DNA from: Catenovulum agarivorans DS-2
Lineage (GTDB): Bacteria > Pseudomonadota > Gammaproteobacteria > Enterobacterales > Alteromonadaceae
NCBI RefSeq assembly: GCF_000568405.1
Contig: NZ_ARZY01000023.1
Location: 20,961 to 84,960 of the forward strand
Length of the DNA: 64,000 nucleotides
Direction: 5' to 3'
Below, in pieces: positions 8,422-16,976 of this stretch. The notes beneath the pieces were generated by a model that was not told where the DNA came from, searched no databases, and saw only the letters and a list, made by a program, of their open reading frames with translations. Within the stretch, counting starts at the first letter, position 1, and the number at the start of each line of letters is the position of its first letter. The position numbers and the translations under genes are program-made.

Positions 8422-9417
8422 GTGTTTAATGGTAAATCAATTTTAGTCACTGGCGGCACCGGTTCATTTGGCCACTGTTTCATTAAGTATGTTTTGACTC
8501 ACTACTCGCCTAAAAAGCTAATTGTTTTTTCCAGAGATGAACTTAAACAGTTCGAGATGCAAGAATCTTTTGATAGCTCGGCGATGCGCTATTTTATAGG
8601 TAATGTAAGAGATAAAGACCGTTTAATCACCGCAATGCGTGATGTGGATTATGTGGTCCATGCTGCGGCTTTAAAACAAGTGCCAGCAGCAGAATACAAT
8701 CCGATGGAATGTATTAAAACCAATATTATGGGCGCGCAAAATGTCATTGAGGCTGCGATTGAAGCTGGGGTTAATCGAGTGATTGCATTATCCACCGACA
8801 AAGCGGCCAATCCTGTTAATTTATACGGTGCAACTAAACTGGCATCAGATAAACTATTTGTTGCGGCAAATAATATTTCAGGTGCTGATGGAACACGTTT
8901 TGCTGTGGTGCGTTATGGCAATGTGGTTGGTTCTAGAGGTTCGGTTGTACCCTTTTTTAAAAAACGTGTACAACAAGGAAAGTTACCCCTACCTGTTACC
9001 CACACTGAAATGACTCGTTTTTGGTTGCGCCTAGAGCAAGGGGTGGAATTTGTTGTAAAAAGTTTCGAGCGCATGCGTGGTGGCGAAATTTTTGTGCCGA
9101 AAATACCCTCGGTTAATATTCTTGATTTAGTCGAAGCGATCTCGGGTAGTCGAGAGCACGAGCTTATCGGTATTCGCCCAGGCGAAAAATTGCATGAAAT
9201 TATGGTGCCGGAAGAAGTGGCCCATCAAACACTAGAATTCCATGATCACTATGTAATTACTCCAGCGATTAAGTTTTTTGAGCGCAATGTAGATTACTCT
9301 GAAAACAAACTGGGTGAAAAAGGCCAAGCTGTGAGTGATAAATTTGAGTATCACTCAGGCACCAACCCACACTTTCTATCTATTGAAGAGCTTGTAGAGT
9401 TAAACAAAGACTTATGA
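8422..9417 (+). CDS. pseB: UDP-GlcNAc 4,6-dehydratase (inverting), PseB
   Basis: The 331-residue extended SDR has TGGTGSFG (residues 10-17) for NADP binding and the STDKAANPVNLYGATK segment (about residues 122-137) that carries the active-site Lys and Tyr in PseB/FlaA1-type dehydratases. It converts UDP-GlcNAc to the 4-keto-6-deoxy-L-arabino sugar, the first step to pseudaminic acid, which modifies flagellin. The start is GTG 8422, 9 bases after GGAG. Its end overlaps pseC by 4 bases. Confidence 0.95.
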   Translation: MFNGKSILVTGGTGSFGHCFIKYVLTHYSPKKLIVFSRDELKQFEMQESFDSSAMRYFIGNVRDKDRLITAMRDVDYVVHAAALKQVPAAEYNPMECIKTNIMGAQNVIEAAIEAGVNRVIALSTDKAANPVNLYGATKLASDKLFVAANNISGADGTRFAVVRYGNVVGSRGSVVPFFKKRVQQGKLPLPVTHTEMTRFWLRLEQGVEFVVKSFERMRGGEIFVPKIPSVNILDLVEAISGSREHELIGIRPGEKLHEIMVPEEVAHQTLEFHDHYVITPAIKFFERNVDYSENKLGEKGQAVSDKFEYHSGTNPHFLSIEELVELNKDL

Positions 9418-10589
9418 TCCCATACGGCAAACATCACATCGACCAATCAGATATAGATGCAGTTGTTGATGTTCTGCGAAATCAATTTCTCACGCAAGGG
9501 CAACAAGTACCGGCATTTGAACAAGCCTTGTGCGCATACACAAATGCGCATTATGCACTAGCAGTCAATAGTGCCACTTCAGCTTTGCACCTAGCTTGTT
9601 TAGCATTAGGGGTAACAAAAGGTGATGTGGTGTGGACGACCCCAATTACTTTTGTTGCGACCGCCAACTGTATTCGTTTTTGCCACGCAGATGTCGATTT
9701 TGTTGATATTAATCCAAGCAGTCGCAATATTTGTCCGCTGGCGTTAAAACAAAAACTCCAGCAAGCAGCACAACAAAACAAATTACCCAAGGCTTTAATT
9801 GTTGTTCATTTCGCTGGGTTTAGCTGCGATATGCAGGCTATTGCTGACTTGTGCAAGCAATTTAATGTCAAGATTATTGAAGATGCTTGCCATGCGCTAG
9901 GTGGTGTATATTCAGCTGATAGTTCTAAAATTGGCCATTGCCAGTATGCTGACTTTGTCATTTTTAGTTTTCATCCGGTTAAATCAATTACCACAGCAGA
10001 AGGTGGTGCGCTATTAACCAATGATAAACACTTGCTTAAACAAGCTACTTTATTCGCTAAACATGGCGTTACCCGCGATGCGGAATTGATGCAAGGTGAA
10101 ATTGAAGGACCATGGAGCTATCAACAATTAACGCTTGGGTATAATTACCGCATGAGTGATATGCAAGCCGCATTGGGTATTAGTCAGTTAAACCGACTTG
10201 ATTCATTTATTCAACAAAGGCGTTTGTTAGCGAAACGATATTTTGACGCGTTTGCAGAGTTAGAAATACAAGCGCGGATTAAATTGCCAAACAAAGAGCA
10301 GTTAGACTTTAGCGCTTGGCACTTATTTGCAATTGAGCTCAATGGGCAAAACAGGCTAGAAGTTTATAACGCGTTGCTTACACGCAAAATTCAAGCAAAT
10401 GTGCATTATTCTGCGGTACATTTACAACCTTACTATCAACAACTTGGTTTTAAACTGGGTGACTTTCCCAACGCGGAAACATATGCAAAAAACACCTTAA
10501 CCTTACCTTTGTATCAGACTATGACAATTGCTGAGCAAGATTACGTAATAGAGCAACTCATGGATGTATTATGTCAAAATCCGCAATAG
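9414..10589 (+). CDS. pseC: UDP-4-amino-4,6-dideoxy-N-acetyl-beta-L-altrosamine transaminase, PseC
   Basis: The 391-residue DegT/DnrJ/EryC1-type PLP enzyme shows the cofactor Lys in FHPVKSITTAEGG (about residue 190), EDACHALGG upstream and the GYNYRMSDMQAALG stretch. It transfers an amino group to C4 of the PseB product, the second step of pseudaminic acid synthesis. ATG 9414 overlaps the pseB stop, and its own end overlaps pseF by 19 bases. Order and length match standard Pse operons. Confidence 0.94.
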   Translation: MIPYGKHHIDQSDIDAVVDVLRNQFLTQGQQVPAFEQALCAYTNAHYALAVNSATSALHLACLALGVTKGDVVWTTPITFVATANCIRFCHADVDFVDINPSSRNICPLALKQKLQQAAQQNKLPKALIVVHFAGFSCDMQAIADLCKQFNVKIIEDACHALGGVYSADSSKIGHCQYADFVIFSFHPVKSITTAEGGALLTNDKHLLKQATLFAKHGVTRDAELMQGEIEGPWSYQQLTLGYNYRMSDMQAALGISQLNRLDSFIQQRRLLAKRYFDAFAELEIQARIKLPNKEQLDFSAWHLFAIELNGQNRLEVYNALLTRKIQANVHYSAVHLQPYYQQLGFKLGDFPNAETYAKNTLTLPLYQTMTIAEQDYVIEQLMDVLCQNPQ

Positions 10590-11278
10590 CTATTATTCCA
10601 GCGCGTGGTGGTAGTAAACGCATCCCCAAAAAAAACATCAAACTATTTGAAGGTAAACCGTTAATTTCCTACAGCATAGCCGCAGCGAAACAGACAGGGT
10701 TGTTTGATAAAATAATTGTTTCAACCGACAGTGAAGAAATCGCTGAAGTCGCTCAAGATTATGGCGCTGATATTCCATTTATTCGCCCCAAAGAGCTGGC
10801 GGATGATTTCACAGGTACAACGCCTGTGGTCAATCATGCAATTAACTATATGCGTGGGCAAGGACACAACTACCAATACACTTGTTGTATCTATGCAACC
10901 GCCCCTTTATTAACAGCCGAATACTTATTGGCTGGTTTTAACGCGTTGCAAACACAACCAGAAAAGTGTTTTGCATTTTCTGTTTGCACCTTCCCGTTTC
11001 CGGTACAAAGAGCTTTACAAGCACATAGTGAAGATGTCACAGGTGTTGAGCCTATGTATAAAGATTTTATTGGCAAACGCTCACAAGATTTAGTTGAAGC
11101 ATTTCACGATGCAGGGCAGTTTTATTGGGGGCGTAGCCAAGACTTTGTCGATAGAAAAGGCATGTTTGCCAAACATAGCATCCCAATTTTTATGCCGAGA
11201 TCACGTGTACAAGATATTGATACTTTAGAAGATTGGCAAACAGCCGAATTAATGTATAGAGCAATTAATTTTAAATAG
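10571..11278 (+). CDS. pseF: Pseudaminic acid cytidylyltransferase, PseF
   Basis: The 235-residue product begins with the CMP-sugar synthetase signature IIPARGGSKRIPKKNIK (about residues 7-23), which binds CTP. It activates pseudaminic acid with CTP to CMP-Pse, the donor for flagellin glycosyltransferases. It overlaps pseC by 19 bases and is followed after 10 bp by a transferase-like gene. PseF is distinguished from NeuA mainly by its pathway neighbours (PseB, PseC, PseI, PseG). Confidence 0.93.
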   Translation: MSKSAIAIIPARGGSKRIPKKNIKLFEGKPLISYSIAAAKQTGLFDKIIVSTDSEEIAEVAQDYGADIPFIRPKELADDFTGTTPVVNHAINYMRGQGHNYQYTCCIYATAPLLTAEYLLAGFNALQTQPEKCFAFSVCTFPFPVQRALQAHSEDVTGVEPMYKDFIGKRSQDLVEAFHDAGQFYWGRSQDFVDRKGMFAKHSIPIFMPRSRVQDIDTLEDWQTAELMYRAINFK

Positions 11279-11288
11279 CAGGTAAATT

Positions 11289-12326
11289 ATGACATCAGCA
11301 CAACCAATCAAAATTTTAATCATGCGATTACTCAATGTTGCAGATGTAGCCGCAATTGCTGTACCTGCCATTCGTTATTATCAAGCGCAATACCCAAATG
11401 CAGAAATTACCTTTTTGAGTTTTGGCCAAGGTAAAGAGATTGTCGAATTGGCAGAGCCGACGGTAAAACATATTAATCTGGCTCGGCAAGACTGGCCTGA
11501 TGCTTTTATTCCAGCGATGGAATCATTTTTAGGCTTAGCAGAAAAGATTGTTGGCGAAGCGTACGATCAAATTATCAATTTAGACACCAGCTTTATGCCA
11601 TGCTTTTTAGCGCGCTTTTTAAAAGATGCTGGTGAGCGTGTAATGGGCAACTACATGAGTCTGTCAGTACAAGAGTTGATTGACCAATTTCAGGCGCAGC
11701 AATTAAAACCCGAATATGTAAATGACCCAATGGCGTTTATGTTAAGTACATTTCCAAAAATGGACAGTTTATATGGGGCATGGTGGCAAACAGCGGACCT
11801 ACCACAGGAAGGTTTCCCACAACATTTTCTGCAAACTTGCTGCGGTTTTACCACGCTTAAATTTGATATGAAAATTGCGATTGAACCAGATGCTGAATTG
11901 TTAGCGCAAGCCGCAGGTAAATATAAAGTTGCATTAGCTACTAATGCTGTACCTAATTACCCACATTTGAATGAGCTGAAACAACAGTTACAAGACAAAG
12001 GTGTATTTGTTTGGTCAGAACCTTTTACCGATATGCCGATGCAACAAAAACTCGCCAAACTAGCTGCTTGTGATTTAGTCATCACCCCGCCGAGTGAATT
12101 TCTATGGCTAGCAAAAGCAGCTGGTACACAAACTTTGTTGATCTCAGGTGCAACTGAGCCACAAATATTGATGCCTGATTTTGCAACGGATCCAACAGGC
12201 GAGTGCCCAGCGTGTTTACAACAAATCGCAGCCAATGATGCAGCAGATAATCAATTACTCTGTAACTGTGTCAAACCTAAGACAGTGATTGAATGTGTTG
12301 ATGAAATAGTTGCAGCAAAAGTATAA
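11289..12326 (+). CDS. GT9-like (heptosyltransferase-type) glycosyltransferase
   Basis: The 345-residue product starts with KILIMRLLNVADVAAIAVPAI and has YDQIINLDTSF near residue 95, and a C-terminal half with DLVITPPSEFLWLAKAAG and TLLISGATEPQI. These correspond to the two Rossmann halves of ADP-heptose:LPS heptosyltransferases (GT9). A Cys cluster (GECPACLQQI and LLCNCVKP, residues 305-332) near the end is unusual and could bind metal. It lies inside the Pse operon between pseF and pseI, so it may build the flagellin glycan; donor and acceptor are unknown. Confidence 0.65.
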   Translation: MTSAQPIKILIMRLLNVADVAAIAVPAIRYYQAQYPNAEITFLSFGQGKEIVELAEPTVKHINLARQDWPDAFIPAMESFLGLAEKIVGEAYDQIINLDTSFMPCFLARFLKDAGERVMGNYMSLSVQELIDQFQAQQLKPEYVNDPMAFMLSTFPKMDSLYGAWWQTADLPQEGFPQHFLQTCCGFTTLKFDMKIAIEPDAELLAQAAGKYKVALATNAVPNYPHLNELKQQLQDKGVFVWSEPFTDMPMQQKLAKLAACDLVITPPSEFLWLAKAAGTQTLLISGATEPQILMPDFATDPTGECPACLQQIAANDAADNQLLCNCVKPKTVIECVDEIVAAKV

Positions 12327-12344
12327 AACGGACGCAAGTTAACA

Positions 12345-13421
12345 ATGGCAGAATCAATTTCAATAGCAGGTCGAAAAGTTGGCGAAGGACATAAACCTTT
12401 TGTCATTGCTGAGTTATCTGGCAATCACAACCAAGAGTTAGCATTGGCAAAACAAATGGTTGCGGCTGCAGCTGAATCAGGTGTTGATGCAATTAAACTG
12501 CAAACATATACCGCAGATTCAATGACGCTGGCGATCGACTCAGATAATTTTCGCATTCAAGAAAAAGACTCGTTATGGTATGGCGCACATTTGCATGAGC
12601 TGTATCAGCAAGCTTGCACACCTTATGAATGGCATGGAGAATTATTCGAGTATGCAAACAGCTTAGGTTTAATTGCATTTAGCTCTCCGTTTGATGAAGA
12701 CGCTGTCGATTTTTTAGAAAGCTTAAATGTACCTTGTTATAAAATCGCTTCATTTGAACTAACCGATTTACCGCTGATCAAAAAAGCGGCTTTAACTGGC
12801 AAACCCATCATAATGTCGACGGGCATGGCGAGCATTGAAGAAATAGAGCAAGCATTAGCAACAGCTTACGCGACAGGCAATAAACAGGTTATTTTGCTTA
12901 AATGTACCAGCACTTACCCAGCTAGCCCAGAAAATACTCATTTATCTACAATCACTGATATGCAACAAAGATTTAGTTGTAACATCGGTTTGTCTGATCA
13001 TACACGCGGTATAGGCGTTGCAGTCGCTTCCGTTGCTTTAGGTGCTTGTGTGATTGAAAAACACTTTGTGCTGGATAGAAATGCCGGTGGCGTTGATGCT
13101 GCATTTTCATTAGAGCCACGAGAATTTGCTGAGTTAGTCGAAAATAGCCAGCAAGCGTTTTCAGCTATGGGGCAGGTGACCTATGGCGGCAGTGCGGCAG
13201 AAGAAAAATCAAAATACTATCGTCGTTCAATTTTTGTTACTCAAGATGTCAAAGCGGGTGAGGTAATTGATAAAAACAATGTCAAAATAGTTCGCCCAGC
13301 AATAGGTTTAGCACCTAAGTATTTACCACTAGTACTAGGGCAAACTTTCAGCCAAGATTTAACCGCAGGCTCTGCGCTATTTTCTGAACATATCGTTGAT
13401 TTTAAAGCTGAAAACGAGTGA
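12345..13421 (+). CDS. pseI: Pseudaminic acid synthase, PseI
   Basis: The 358-residue product has a NeuB-type TIM-barrel domain (about 15-275), with FVIAELSGNHNQ and DAIKLQTYT at the front and NIGLSDHTRGIG later, and a C-terminal SAF domain (about 290-350). It condenses the 2,4-diacetamido-trideoxy-L-altrose sugar with phosphoenolpyruvate to give pseudaminic acid. It lies 18 bp after the GT9-like gene and overlaps pseG by 4 bases. Confidence 0.94.
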   Translation: MAESISIAGRKVGEGHKPFVIAELSGNHNQELALAKQMVAAAAESGVDAIKLQTYTADSMTLAIDSDNFRIQEKDSLWYGAHLHELYQQACTPYEWHGELFEYANSLGLIAFSSPFDEDAVDFLESLNVPCYKIASFELTDLPLIKKAALTGKPIIMSTGMASIEEIEQALATAYATGNKQVILLKCTSTYPASPENTHLSTITDMQQRFSCNIGLSDHTRGIGVAVASVALGACVIEKHFVLDRNAGGVDAAFSLEPREFAELVENSQQAFSAMGQVTYGGSAAEEKSKYYRRSIFVTQDVKAGEVIDKNNVKIVRPAIGLAPKYLPLVLGQTFSQDLTAGSALFSEHIVDFKAENE

Positions 13422-14473
13422 TTGTTTTTGTTGTCGATATTAACCCTAAAATAGGTGCCGGCCACTTTATGCGCTGTTTGGCTCTGGCGCAGGCTGCGAA
13501 AAAGCAACGTATTGATTGTGTGTTTATTTGTGCTGAAAACAATATTCAGTTCGCCGAGAAAATGCTGCAAGCAGAGTTTTTATTAGCAGCTTACCCTTTA
13601 CCCAAAACAGAGCGACAAGCTGGAGACAACTTACATAAAGTGCTTGCTAAATATTTAGCTAAATCAGCACACAATTTCGTTTTTTTAGATGGTTATCATT
13701 ATGCTGCTGACTTTAAACAGCGGTTACAACAAAGCTGCAAACAGCTAGCGGCCACTTTAGTGCAAATAGACGACAACGCTGACTGCCCGCCGTATTTAGC
13801 TGACTACATAGTTAACCCGTCGGTAAATTCACAAACTGTGCCTGATTATTCAAACTGGTTGGCTATGGATAAAATAATTGCAGGTGATGAATTTAGATTG
13901 TTACGCCAAGAATTTGCTGAGCAGTCTTTGGTTGCCGCCAATAAGCGACAAGGTGTTGTAATTACCATGGGTGGCACAGACCCACTCGAATTAACTTGGC
14001 TAGTGGTAAAAGCATGTGAAAAATCACTTGAAAAGCCGCAACCAATCACAGTGGTGATAGGGCAAAATTATCCGCATGCTGAACAATTAAAAACACAAAT
14101 TAACCAGTTACCTGAGCACATCAATTACGTGTATGCACCAGAGAATATGGCGGCTTTGTTTGCCTCTGCTAAATTTGTGATATCTGCCGCAGGCTCTGCA
14201 CAATTTGAATTATTTTCGATGCAGACACCGGCTATTTTGTTAGTTGTTGCAGATAATCAAGTTCGCAATACAGAAGTTGCTAAGAAGCAAGGTTGGGTTG
14301 AGTTGTTAGATTGTCGGGATGGATTGCCTGACGATGAGTTGGTTTGGTTAATTAACAATATGTGCAATGGTGATTGGTTGGTTAAATATCAGCGTATTTT
14401 GGATCTTCAGCAGGGGTTGTCTAAACCAATTGCTAAAGGGGCTGAGAATGTATTGGTTCGGTTGTGTAGTTGA
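13418..14473 (+). CDS. pseG: UDP-2,4-diacetamido-2,4,6-trideoxy-beta-L-altropyranose hydrolase, PseG
   Basis: The 351-residue GT-B-like product begins VDINPKIGAGHFMRCLALA, where GxGHxMR holds the catalytic His of PseG, and has VVITMGGTDP near residue 188 and the nucleotide-site ISAAGSAQFELF near 262. It removes UDP from the sugar before condensation by PseI. The start is GTG 13418, overlapping the pseI stop. After it, the operon is broken by about 700 bp of repeats before pseH. Confidence 0.9.
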   Translation: MIVFVVDINPKIGAGHFMRCLALAQAAKKQRIDCVFICAENNIQFAEKMLQAEFLLAAYPLPKTERQAGDNLHKVLAKYLAKSAHNFVFLDGYHYAADFKQRLQQSCKQLAATLVQIDDNADCPPYLADYIVNPSVNSQTVPDYSNWLAMDKIIAGDEFRLLRQEFAEQSLVAANKRQGVVITMGGTDPLELTWLVVKACEKSLEKPQPITVVIGQNYPHAEQLKTQINQLPEHINYVYAPENMAALFASAKFVISAAGSAQFELFSMQTPAILLVVADNQVRNTEVAKKQGWVELLDCRDGLPDDELVWLINNMCNGDWLVKYQRILDLQQGLSKPIAKGAENVLVRLCS

Positions 14474-14511
14474 GCAACACTAGAAGTCGATAAAAGCTTA
14501 GTCGAATGCTG

Positions 14512-14587
14512 ATTTTCTAAAACCTTGAAAAACAGGGATTGTTTTTCCAGAGCGGCCATGGACTGGCGAAAAGCGTTTTTAGAAAAT
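14512..14587 (+). repeat. Structured intergenic repeat, copy A (forward)
   Basis: The outer arms ATTTTCTAAAA and TTTTTAGAAAAT pair. Inside, GAAAAAC (14527-14533) and GTTTTTC (14541-14547) enclose AGGGATT, and GCCA (14555-14558) pairs with TGGC (14564-14567). Confidence 0.75.
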
Positions 14588-14647
14588 TATGCTTCGATTC
14601 AGCTTGTTTGCACTTACTTACCGTGCAACAAGAAGATACATAGGGTA

Positions 14648-14726
14648 TTAGGTTCAAAACCGCTGCAAGGCCATCCATGGCCCGCTCTCAAACGGTATCC
14701 CTACCGATTGGACGTTTTGAACCCAA
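14648..14726 (-). repeat. Structured intergenic repeat, copy B (reverse)
   Basis: The outer arms TTAGGTTCAAAAC and GTTTTGAACCCAA pair except for one position. Read on the minus strand, it has a CGGT-AGGGAT-ACCG hairpin and a GGCCA-TGGA-TGGCC-type hairpin, the same plan as copy A. Confidence 0.75.
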
Positions 14727-14863
14727 CACACCTATCCACCTTCTTTAAATTGGCAGCACAGTTTGTTGAAGTTTTTAAATGTGCAAATCGAAGGTATATA
14801 AGTTTTTACAAACTTCTTTTCTAACAGCGCTAAAGAAGTTAGATAAAAGCGTACTTGAGAGCT

Positions 14864-14940
14864 AATTTTCTAAAACCTCTTTATCAGGGATGATAAAGCA
14901 GAGCGCCCAGGGATTGGGTTTACAGCGTTTTTAGAAAATT
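14864..14940 (+). repeat. Structured intergenic repeat, copy C (forward)
   Basis: Perfect outer arms AATTTTCTAAAA and TTTTAGAAAATT. The first hairpin is CTTTATC-AGGGAT-GATAAAG (14879-14898); the second is CCCA-GGGAT-TGGG (14906-14918). The stems differ from copy A but remain paired. Confidence 0.75.
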
Positions 14941-15011
14941 ATGCTTCAAGTGGGCTTGATTGCACTGAAGTGTGTACCGAGTAACTGTGCAACAAGAAGT
15001 TGAATAGGGTA

Positions 15012-15090
15012 TTAGGTTCAAAACCGCTGCAAGGCCATCCTTGGCCCGCTCTCAAACGGTATCCCTACCGATTGGAAGTTTTGAACCTAA
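15012..15090 (-). repeat. Structured intergenic repeat, copy D (reverse)
   Basis: Perfect 13-bp outer arms TTAGGTTCAAAAC and GTTTTGAACCTAA. Read on the minus strand, a CGGT-AGGGAT-ACCG hairpin and a GGCCA-AGGA-TGGCC hairpin follow, as in copy B. Confidence 0.75.
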
Positions 15091-15183
15091 CACACCTATC
15101 CACCTTCTTTAAATTGGCTGCAGAGTTGTATTGAAGTGTTTAATTGCGCAATAAGAAAGTAAACAGATATTAAATTCAAAACT

Positions 15184-15744
15184 ATGAGAAAAGTATTAAC
15201 AGGCTATGCAATAGAATTGATTCCTGTCACTAGAGAAAATTTTCAATTACTACGCGAATGGCGTAATCAAGATGATATTCGGGCGCAAATGGGTGATACC
15301 GCGCTGATCTCAGCAGAGCAGCATCAGGCTTGGTTTGATAAAATAGAACACAGTCAGCAGCAATTGCATTACATCATCCAATATAAACAACAGCTTATTG
15401 GCTCAATAAACGTACGCAGCTCTGACGGGTTAAACCTAACTGAGTGTAAATTAGCCGAAGTTGGTTTATATATCGCCACACCAGAATACCGCAACAACAT
15501 GTTAGCGTTTGCGCCGTCGTTATTACTCAATGATTATCTGTTTGAACAATTGCAAATTATTGAATTGAAAAGTAAAGTGCGTAGCAGCAATTCGGCAGCG
15601 TTAAAATATAATCAAGCTTTGGGATACCAACTCACACCAATAGCTGATGACAATGAATTTATAGAAATTAGTTTGACTGCCGATAACTATAAAAAAGCGA
15701 CTCAAATGGTTAAGCGCTTATTAAGTCGCAACCGTTCAAATTAG
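15184..15744 (+). CDS. pseH: Pseudaminic acid pathway N-acetyltransferase, PseH
   Basis: The 186-residue GNAT-family product shows LLREWRNQDDIR near residue 23, the pattern common in PseH and RimJ-like enzymes, and an acetyl-CoA region around residues 95-135 (EVGLYIATPEYRNN, then RSSNSAALKYNQALGY). It acetylates the 4-amino group of the PseC product. The ATG follows the repeat block with no obvious strong promoter. The acp gene starts 8 bp downstream. Confidence 0.85.
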   Translation: MRKVLTGYAIELIPVTRENFQLLREWRNQDDIRAQMGDTALISAEQHQAWFDKIEHSQQQLHYIIQYKQQLIGSINVRSSDGLNLTECKLAEVGLYIATPEYRNNMLAFAPSLLLNDYLFEQLQIIELKSKVRSSNSAALKYNQALGYQLTPIADDNEFIEISLTADNYKKATQMVKRLLSRNRSN

Positions 15745-15752
15745 GTTTTGTT

Positions 15753-15986
15753 ATGACAGAAATTAACACAGATAAACTCGCCGAAGCTTTTGTCAGCGCA
15801 TTAGCAATAGATGCTGCAGAGGTAACTGACGAATTAGCATACAGCCAGCACCCAAAGTGGGATTCAACCGCACATATGGTGCTGGTGGCTGAGATAGAAG
15901 CGGCTTTTGATATTATGCTGGATACCGACGATATTATTGATATGAGTTCTTTTGCCAAGGCAAAAGAAATTGTGGCTAAGTACTAA
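15753..15986 (+). CDS. Acyl carrier protein
   Basis: The 77-residue acidic protein has the ACP motif WDSTAHM with Ser38 as the expected 4'-phosphopantetheine site, preceded by YSQHPKW. It would carry an acyl group for the enzymes encoded downstream (SDR, AMP-ligase, LuxE-like, LuxC-like). It is not the housekeeping AcpP, whose neighbours would be fab genes. ACPs of this kind occur in flagellar glycosylation islands of Aeromonas and Pseudomonas. Confidence 0.9.
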   Translation: MTEINTDKLAEAFVSALAIDAAEVTDELAYSQHPKWDSTAHMVLVAEIEAAFDIMLDTDDIIDMSSFAKAKEIVAKY

Positions 15987-16047
15987 GATTGCTCGCCAAT
16001 CGAATATTGCACAACGGTTAATAGTGGTGGTGGGGATTTAATTGGGA

Positions 16048-16111
16048 GCAAAACCTCTTTTTCAGGGATGAAAAAGCGGAGCGTACAAGGATGTATTTAC
16101 AGCGTTTTTGC
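16048..16111 (+). repeat. Structured intergenic repeat, copy E (forward)
   Basis: A fifth, shorter copy lies between the acp and SDR genes. The outer arms are GCAAAA and TTTTGC. The first hairpin is CTTTTTC-AGGGAT-GAAAAAG (16057-16076); the second is TACA-AGGA-TGTA (16084-16095). The rest of the 15987-16191 gap shows nothing else I can support. Confidence 0.7.
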
Positions 16112-16191
16112 GATAATTAAAACCCCTCCTCCACGTAAACACCCAAGCAGATAAACATACTCTGCTAAAATCACTAAACCCAAGAGCCAGC

Positions 16192-16947
16192 ATGCAAACT
16201 TTAAATAGCAATAAAACAATTTTAATAACAGGCGCATCGGGCGGTATAGGTTTTGCGAGTGCCAAGCTATTGGCGTTAGCTGGTTATAATCTTATTTTGC
16301 ACGGCCGCAATGCTGATAAATTGGCCGAGGTAAAAGCACAGCTGCTAACAACAAATTCAGCTATCCGTATCGAATGTTTAACAGCAGATTTAGCCGAGCT
16401 AGGTGTTATCGCCAGTTTATTTAAACAAGTGCAGCAATTTAAACTGCCACTTTATGGTTTAGTGCACTGTGCTGGTAGTTTGTACGAAGCACCGTTGATG
16501 ATGTTAAAACCAGCGGAAATTCACCAGCAATTACAACTGCATGTCGCCAGTGCAATTGAGCTTGCCCAATATGCCAGCCGATTTATGCTTAGGCAAAAAC
16601 AAGGTTCGATTGTTTTTGTCTCGTCAGTAGTCGCAAACCAAGGTGCGGCAGGGCAGAGCGTTTATGCCGCAGCAAAATCAGCATTATCTGGTTTAACTAA
16701 AAGTTTGGCGAAAGAGTTAGGTGCTCAAGGTATTCGGGTAAATTGTGTGTCACCAGGTTTTATACAAACCGAGTTGGTTGCGCACTATAACGAGCAGCAG
16801 CAACAGGCGTTGCAACAACAAACCATGCTCAAACGCTTAGGTCAAGCTGATGATGTAGCTGAGTTAATTGAATTTTTATTATCCGACAAAGCAGGCTACA
16901 TTACCGCGCAAGAAATTGCAGTAGATGGCGGTTTAACCTTACCTTAG
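16192..16947 (+). CDS. Short-chain dehydrogenase/reductase (FabG-like)
   Basis: The 251-residue classical SDR has the cofactor motif TGASGGIG (about residues 13-20), the Ser at VSSVVAN and the catalytic YAAAK (about residues 160-164), and ends with the FabG-like QEIAVDGGLTLP. Family members reduce 3-oxoacyl-ACP or related ketones with NAD(P)H. Between an acyl carrier protein and an acyl-activating enzyme, a 3-oxoacyl-ACP reductase role is likely, but a sugar ketone cannot be excluded. Confidence 0.85.
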   Translation: MQTLNSNKTILITGASGGIGFASAKLLALAGYNLILHGRNADKLAEVKAQLLTTNSAIRIECLTADLAELGVIASLFKQVQQFKLPLYGLVHCAGSLYEAPLMMLKPAEIHQQLQLHVASAIELAQYASRFMLRQKQGSIVFVSSVVANQGAAGQSVYAAAKSALSGLTKSLAKELGAQGIRVNCVSPGFIQTELVAHYNEQQQQALQQQTMLKRLGQADDVAELIEFLLSDKAGYITAQEIAVDGGLTLP

Positions 16948-16976
16948 CTATATAAAAATAAAATACTGAAAACAAC

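Larger units (their letters stand above)
14480..15180. repeat. Two diverged copies of a ~355-bp unit between pseG and pseH
   Basis: The gap holds two tandem copies of one unit, about 14480-14830 and 14831-15180. Shared landmarks in the same order are a forward structured repeat, a GTGCAACAAGAAG segment, TAGGGTATTAGG followed by an inverted copy of the repeat, and CACACCTATCCACCTTCTTT. Landmark spacing is 353-364 bp. No credible gene lies inside. The four structured elements are listed separately. Confidence 0.85.

Noticed and set aside
14525..14824. An open frame of 99 codons between pseG and pseH
   Set aside because: It runs through two palindromic repeats that recur in both orientations; the frame is a by-product of repeat sequence and has no ribosome site.
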